A stretch of DNA of 64,000 bases from PALSA-505 sp036267135. GTDB lineage: Bacteria; Actinomycetota; Actinomycetes; Streptosporangiales; Streptosporangiaceae. The position numbers and the translations under genes are program-made. This document shows, piece after piece, positions 61,745-64,000 of this stretch. The DNA lies in contig DATAWQ010000068.1 of assembly GCA_036267135.1 (NCBI GenBank), forward strand, positions 1-64,000, written 5' to 3'. Positions within the stretch are counted from its first letter, which is position 1. Each line of letters starts with the position of its first letter. The notes under the pieces were generated by a model that saw only the letters and a program-made list of their open reading frames with translations, made no database searches and was not told the DNA's origin.

Positions 61745-64000
61745 TCATGCGCCGGCCCGTTCGAGCGCGCCGACCGCGGCGGCCAGATCGGCCAGCCTCG
61801 GGTGGTCGAACACGATGGCCGACGGCACGTCCAAGGCGAGCACGTCGTTGATCCGGGCGGCCAGCCGCAACGCGAGCAGGCTGTGTCCACCCACGGCGAA
61901 GAAGTCGGTGTCCGGCGAGACGTCGGCCAGCCCGAGCAGCTCGGTGTACCAGGTGGCGAACAGCTCCTCGTTCGCGGTGAGCGGCCGGGAGGCCGGCCTC
62001 GGTGTGGTCGCGGGCGCCGGCGGTGCACTCCGGCCCTGGCCCGGCTCGGGCAGTGCACTCCGGCCCTGGCCCGGCTCGGGCAGTGCATGCCGGTCGACCT
62101 TGCCGGTGCGGCCGAGCGGCAGTTCGGGCAGCGAAATCCACTGGCCGGGAATCATGTAGGCCGGCCAGGTATCGGCCAGGTAGCGGGACAACGCGGGCCC
62201 ACCGGCGCTCCCCACGACGTAGCCGACCAGGCGCCGGTCACCGGACGGGTCGGCGTGCGCCACCACGGCCGCCTGCGCGACGCCGGGATGGGCCAGCACG
62301 GCCTGCTCGATCGCGCCGAGCTCGACCCGAAAGCCCCTGACCTTCACCTGGTCGTCACGCCGGCCTGCGAAGTGCACGATCCCGCCGGCATCGACCCAGC
62401 CGTAGTCGCCGGTGCGGTACAGCCGGGCGCCTGGTGGGCCGGCCGGGCTGGGCACGAACCGCTCGGCGGTCAGGCCCGGCGCGCCCGCGTACCCCACGGC
62501 CAGCCCCTGGCCGCCCGTCAGGATTTCGCCGGTGGCGCCGGCCGGAACCGGATGGCCGTACCGGTCCACGACGACCACCGTGGTGCCGTTGACCGGGCGG
62601 CCCAGCGGGACCGGGGCCGTCACCTCGGCCGGGTCGCGCAGCGGGTGGCAGGTGGTGAACGTGGTGTTCTCGGTGGGGCCGTAGCCGTTCACGACCGTGC
62701 CCACCACGTGCAGCGCGCGCCTGACGTGGTCGGCGGAGGCGGCCTCGCCGCCGATGATCAGTTCGTCCAGCGGGCGCAGCGCCTCGACGTCGGTGTCCAC
62801 CACGAGGTTGAACAGGCCGGTGGTGAGGAAGGCCGAGGTGACCTGGTAGCGGCGGATGGCCGCGCCGAGACGGGCCACGTTCGGCAGGCCGGGGAGCACC
62901 ACCAGGGTGCCGCCGTTCAGCAGCGGCGCCCACAGTTCCAGGGTGGCGGCGTCGAAGGCGGGCGCGGCCGCGTGCAGCCAGCGCTGGGCGCCGGTCATCG
63001 CGGCGAACCCGGCCCCGCGGACCAGCCGCAGCACCGCGCGATGCGGTATCACGACGGCCTTCGGCGGCCCGGTGGAGCCGGAGGTGAACATGACGTACGC
63101 GGGGTCGCCGCCGTCGCCCGTGACCCCGGCCGGCCCGCCGGGGCCGCCGGCCGGCCCGCTCGTGGTGCCCGTCGGCCCGCCGGGGCCGTCCGCCGGGGCC
63201 AGCGTCCCGGGGCGCTCGGGCAGACCGATCACGGGCACCCGCTGGCCAGGTGGGAGACCGCCGACGACCAGCTTGACGCCGGAGCGGTCGATCATCGTGG
63301 CGAGCTGCGCGGCGGGGTAGCCGGGGTCGAGCGGCACGTAGGCCGCGCCCGCGGTCAGCACGCCTAGCACGGCTACGACCAGGTCGGCCGAGCGGGTGAG
63401 GGCGACGCCGACGAAGTCGCCACGGCGGACGCCGTGGGCGGCGAGCACCCCGGCCACATCGGCGGCCCGCGCGGCCAGATCGGCGTAGCTGAGCGCCCGG
63501 CCGTCCGCCGCGTCGACGAGCGCGGTGTGACCGGGGCGGGACCTGGCCACCCCAGCGAACAACCGGTCGATCCGTGCCCCGTCCTCCCGCGGGCCGGGGG
63601 CGCGGCCGGCCGCGAGCGGTCCGGAGCCGTGGGCGCTGCCGCAGACCGGCGGGCCGACGGTGGGTGGCCAGAGCGGGAGGTGACCGATGCGCTGGCCCGG
63701 GGTGGCGGCGGCACCGCGGAACAAGGTGGCGAGCCCGCCGGCCAGCAGCCGCGCGACCGGGGCGCCGAACCGCCCGGCGTCGTACTCGAGCACGCCGTTG
63801 AGGTCGCCGCCGGGCCCCGGGTCGGCCAGTTCGAGGTGCAGGTCGAACTTGGCGCGTTCGCAGTAGACCCGCCCCACCCGGGTGGTCAGGCCCGGCAGCT
63901 CCAGGGTGAGCACGTTGTCCTGGACGAGCCCGAAGCCCACGTCGTAGAACGGGCCAGAGCCGCCGGCGGCCTGCTCGAACGGCACGTCGGCGGCGGCGAG
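61745..64000 (-). CDS. NRPS, partial: C-domain end, adenylation, carrier
   Basis: Open through the right window edge; the apparent start at 63985 is an internal GTG inside the DVPFEQ end of a condensation domain. Visible domains in order: C-domain tail, A domain (FTSGSTGPPKAVV, FDAATLELW, GYGPTENTT, VRGFRVELGAI) and carrier (FFAVGGHSLLALRL). Pocket positions I can align read D-A-L-F-I-G-G-F-T, a small or hydrophobic pocket with low confidence. A 30-bp tandem repeat at 62023-62082 lengthens the A-T linker (ALPEPGQGRS twice). First of the leftward NRPS-mbtH-NRPS-lanB operon as seen here; earlier modules lie outside. Confidence 0.95.
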   Translation of the reverse strand, partial: LAAADVPFEQAAGGSGPFYDVGFGLVQDNVLTLELPGLTTRVGRVYCERAKFDLHLELADPGPGGDLNGVLEYDAGRFGAPVARLLAGGLATLFRGAAATPGQRIGHLPLWPPTVGPPVCGSAHGSGPLAAGRAPGPREDGARIDRLFAGVARSRPGHTALVDAADGRALSYADLAARAADVAGVLAAHGVRRGDFVGVALTRSADLVVAVLGVLTAGAAYVPLDPGYPAAQLATMIDRSGVKLVVGGLPPGQRVPVIGLPERPGTLAPADGPGGPTGTTSGPAGGPGGPAGVTGDGGDPAYVMFTSGSTGPPKAVVIPHRAVLRLVRGAGFAAMTGAQRWLHAAAPAFDAATLELWAPLLNGGTLVVLPGLPNVARLGAAIRRYQVTSAFLTTGLFNLVVDTDVEALRPLDELIIGGEAASADHVRRALHVVGTVVNGYGPTENTTFTTCHPLRDPAEVTAPVPLGRPVNGTTVVVVDRYGHPVPAGATGEILTGGQGLAVGYAGAPGLTAERFVPSPAGPPGARLYRTGDYGWVDAGGIVHFAGRRDDQVKVRGFRVELGAIEQAVLAHPGVAQAAVVAHADPSGDRRLVGYVVGSAGGPALSRYLADTWPAYMIPGQWISLPELPLGRTGKVDRHALPEPGQGRSALPEPGQGRSAPPAPATTPRPASRPLTANEELFATWYTELLGLADVSPDTDFFAVGGHSLLALRLAARINDVLALDVPSAIVFDHPRLADLAAAVGALERAGA
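62023..62082 (-). repeat. 30-bp tandem repeat in the NRPS A-T linker
   Basis: Exact copies at 62023-62052 and 62053-62082, with a few bases of a third. Encodes the ALPEPGQGRS unit twice. Confidence 0.9.

Noticed and set aside
63985..64000. NRPS start at 63985
   Set aside because: The GTG lies within the conserved DVPFEQ end of a condensation domain and the frame stays open to the window edge, so it is internal.
1..64000. tRNA, rRNA, transposase, integrase or phage genes
   Set aside because: None recognised on either strand; the mobile-like signals are limited to short repeats.

Overview
The window is a 64 kb piece of a very GC-rich actinomycete chromosome. Codon use, DUF397/XRE pairs, mIHF, a mycothiol-type DinB enzyme and the order mihF-gmk-rpoZ-coaBC-metK-priA-def-fmt-rsmB all fit Actinomycetota, most likely a Streptosporangiales-like lineage (inferred from gene order and protein style, not from a search).

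Layout. 1-9 kb holds secreted and regulatory accessory genes: two paralogous exported proteins built from repeats with paired cysteines (one runs off the left edge), an exported beta-helix protein with DUF4214-like repeats, an XRE regulator/DUF397 pair with two small coupled genes opposite, and a PadR regulator with a membrane partner. 9.1-14.3 kb is a two-gene operon: a caspase-STAND NTPase-WD40 protein of 1466 residues, overlapped by an alpha/beta-hydrolase. 14.4-20 kb carries a two-component system and a divergent three-gene ABC exporter whose first permease has a large outside domain. 19.9-20.8 kb is a graveyard of gene remnants. 21-28.5 kb is metabolic: ricin-type lectin, DinB-like proteins, an IlvD/Edd dehydratase, DUF2877, an aldose epimerase, and MocA-like and XdhC proteins for molybdenum hydroxylases. 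28.5-33.8 kb is hisG plus an FMN-riboswitch-controlled riboflavin operon (ribE-ribAB-ribH), with rpe further upstream. 33.9-41.2 kb holds YceI, a P450, a CHAP hydrolase and a run of plus-strand enzymes. 41.2-53.3 kb is the conserved housekeeping block (rsmB, fmt, def, priA, metK, coaBC, rpoZ, gmk, mihF). 53.6-55.5 kb has a TfoX-N-like protein, a lone MreB-like protein and a YCII protein. 55.7-64 kb is an NRPS locus read leftward: NRPS (cut by the window edge), MbtH, C-A-T NRPS, then a LanB-type glutamylation-domain protein.

The points most worth attention are (i) the LanB-like gene whose start overlaps the NRPS stop codon, (ii) the caspase-STAND-WD40 plus hydrolase operon, which looks like a regulated cell-death or defence module, (iii) a dispersed 13-26 bp element (core GCGCAGCCGTTCA) present six times, in intergenic gaps, as an inverted pair, at the hisG start codon and inside an NRPS gene, and (iv) a gmk reading frame that runs about 118 bases into rpoZ. 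Many genes also carry short in-frame tandem duplications in linkers. No tRNA, rRNA, CRISPR array, transposase or integrase was seen.
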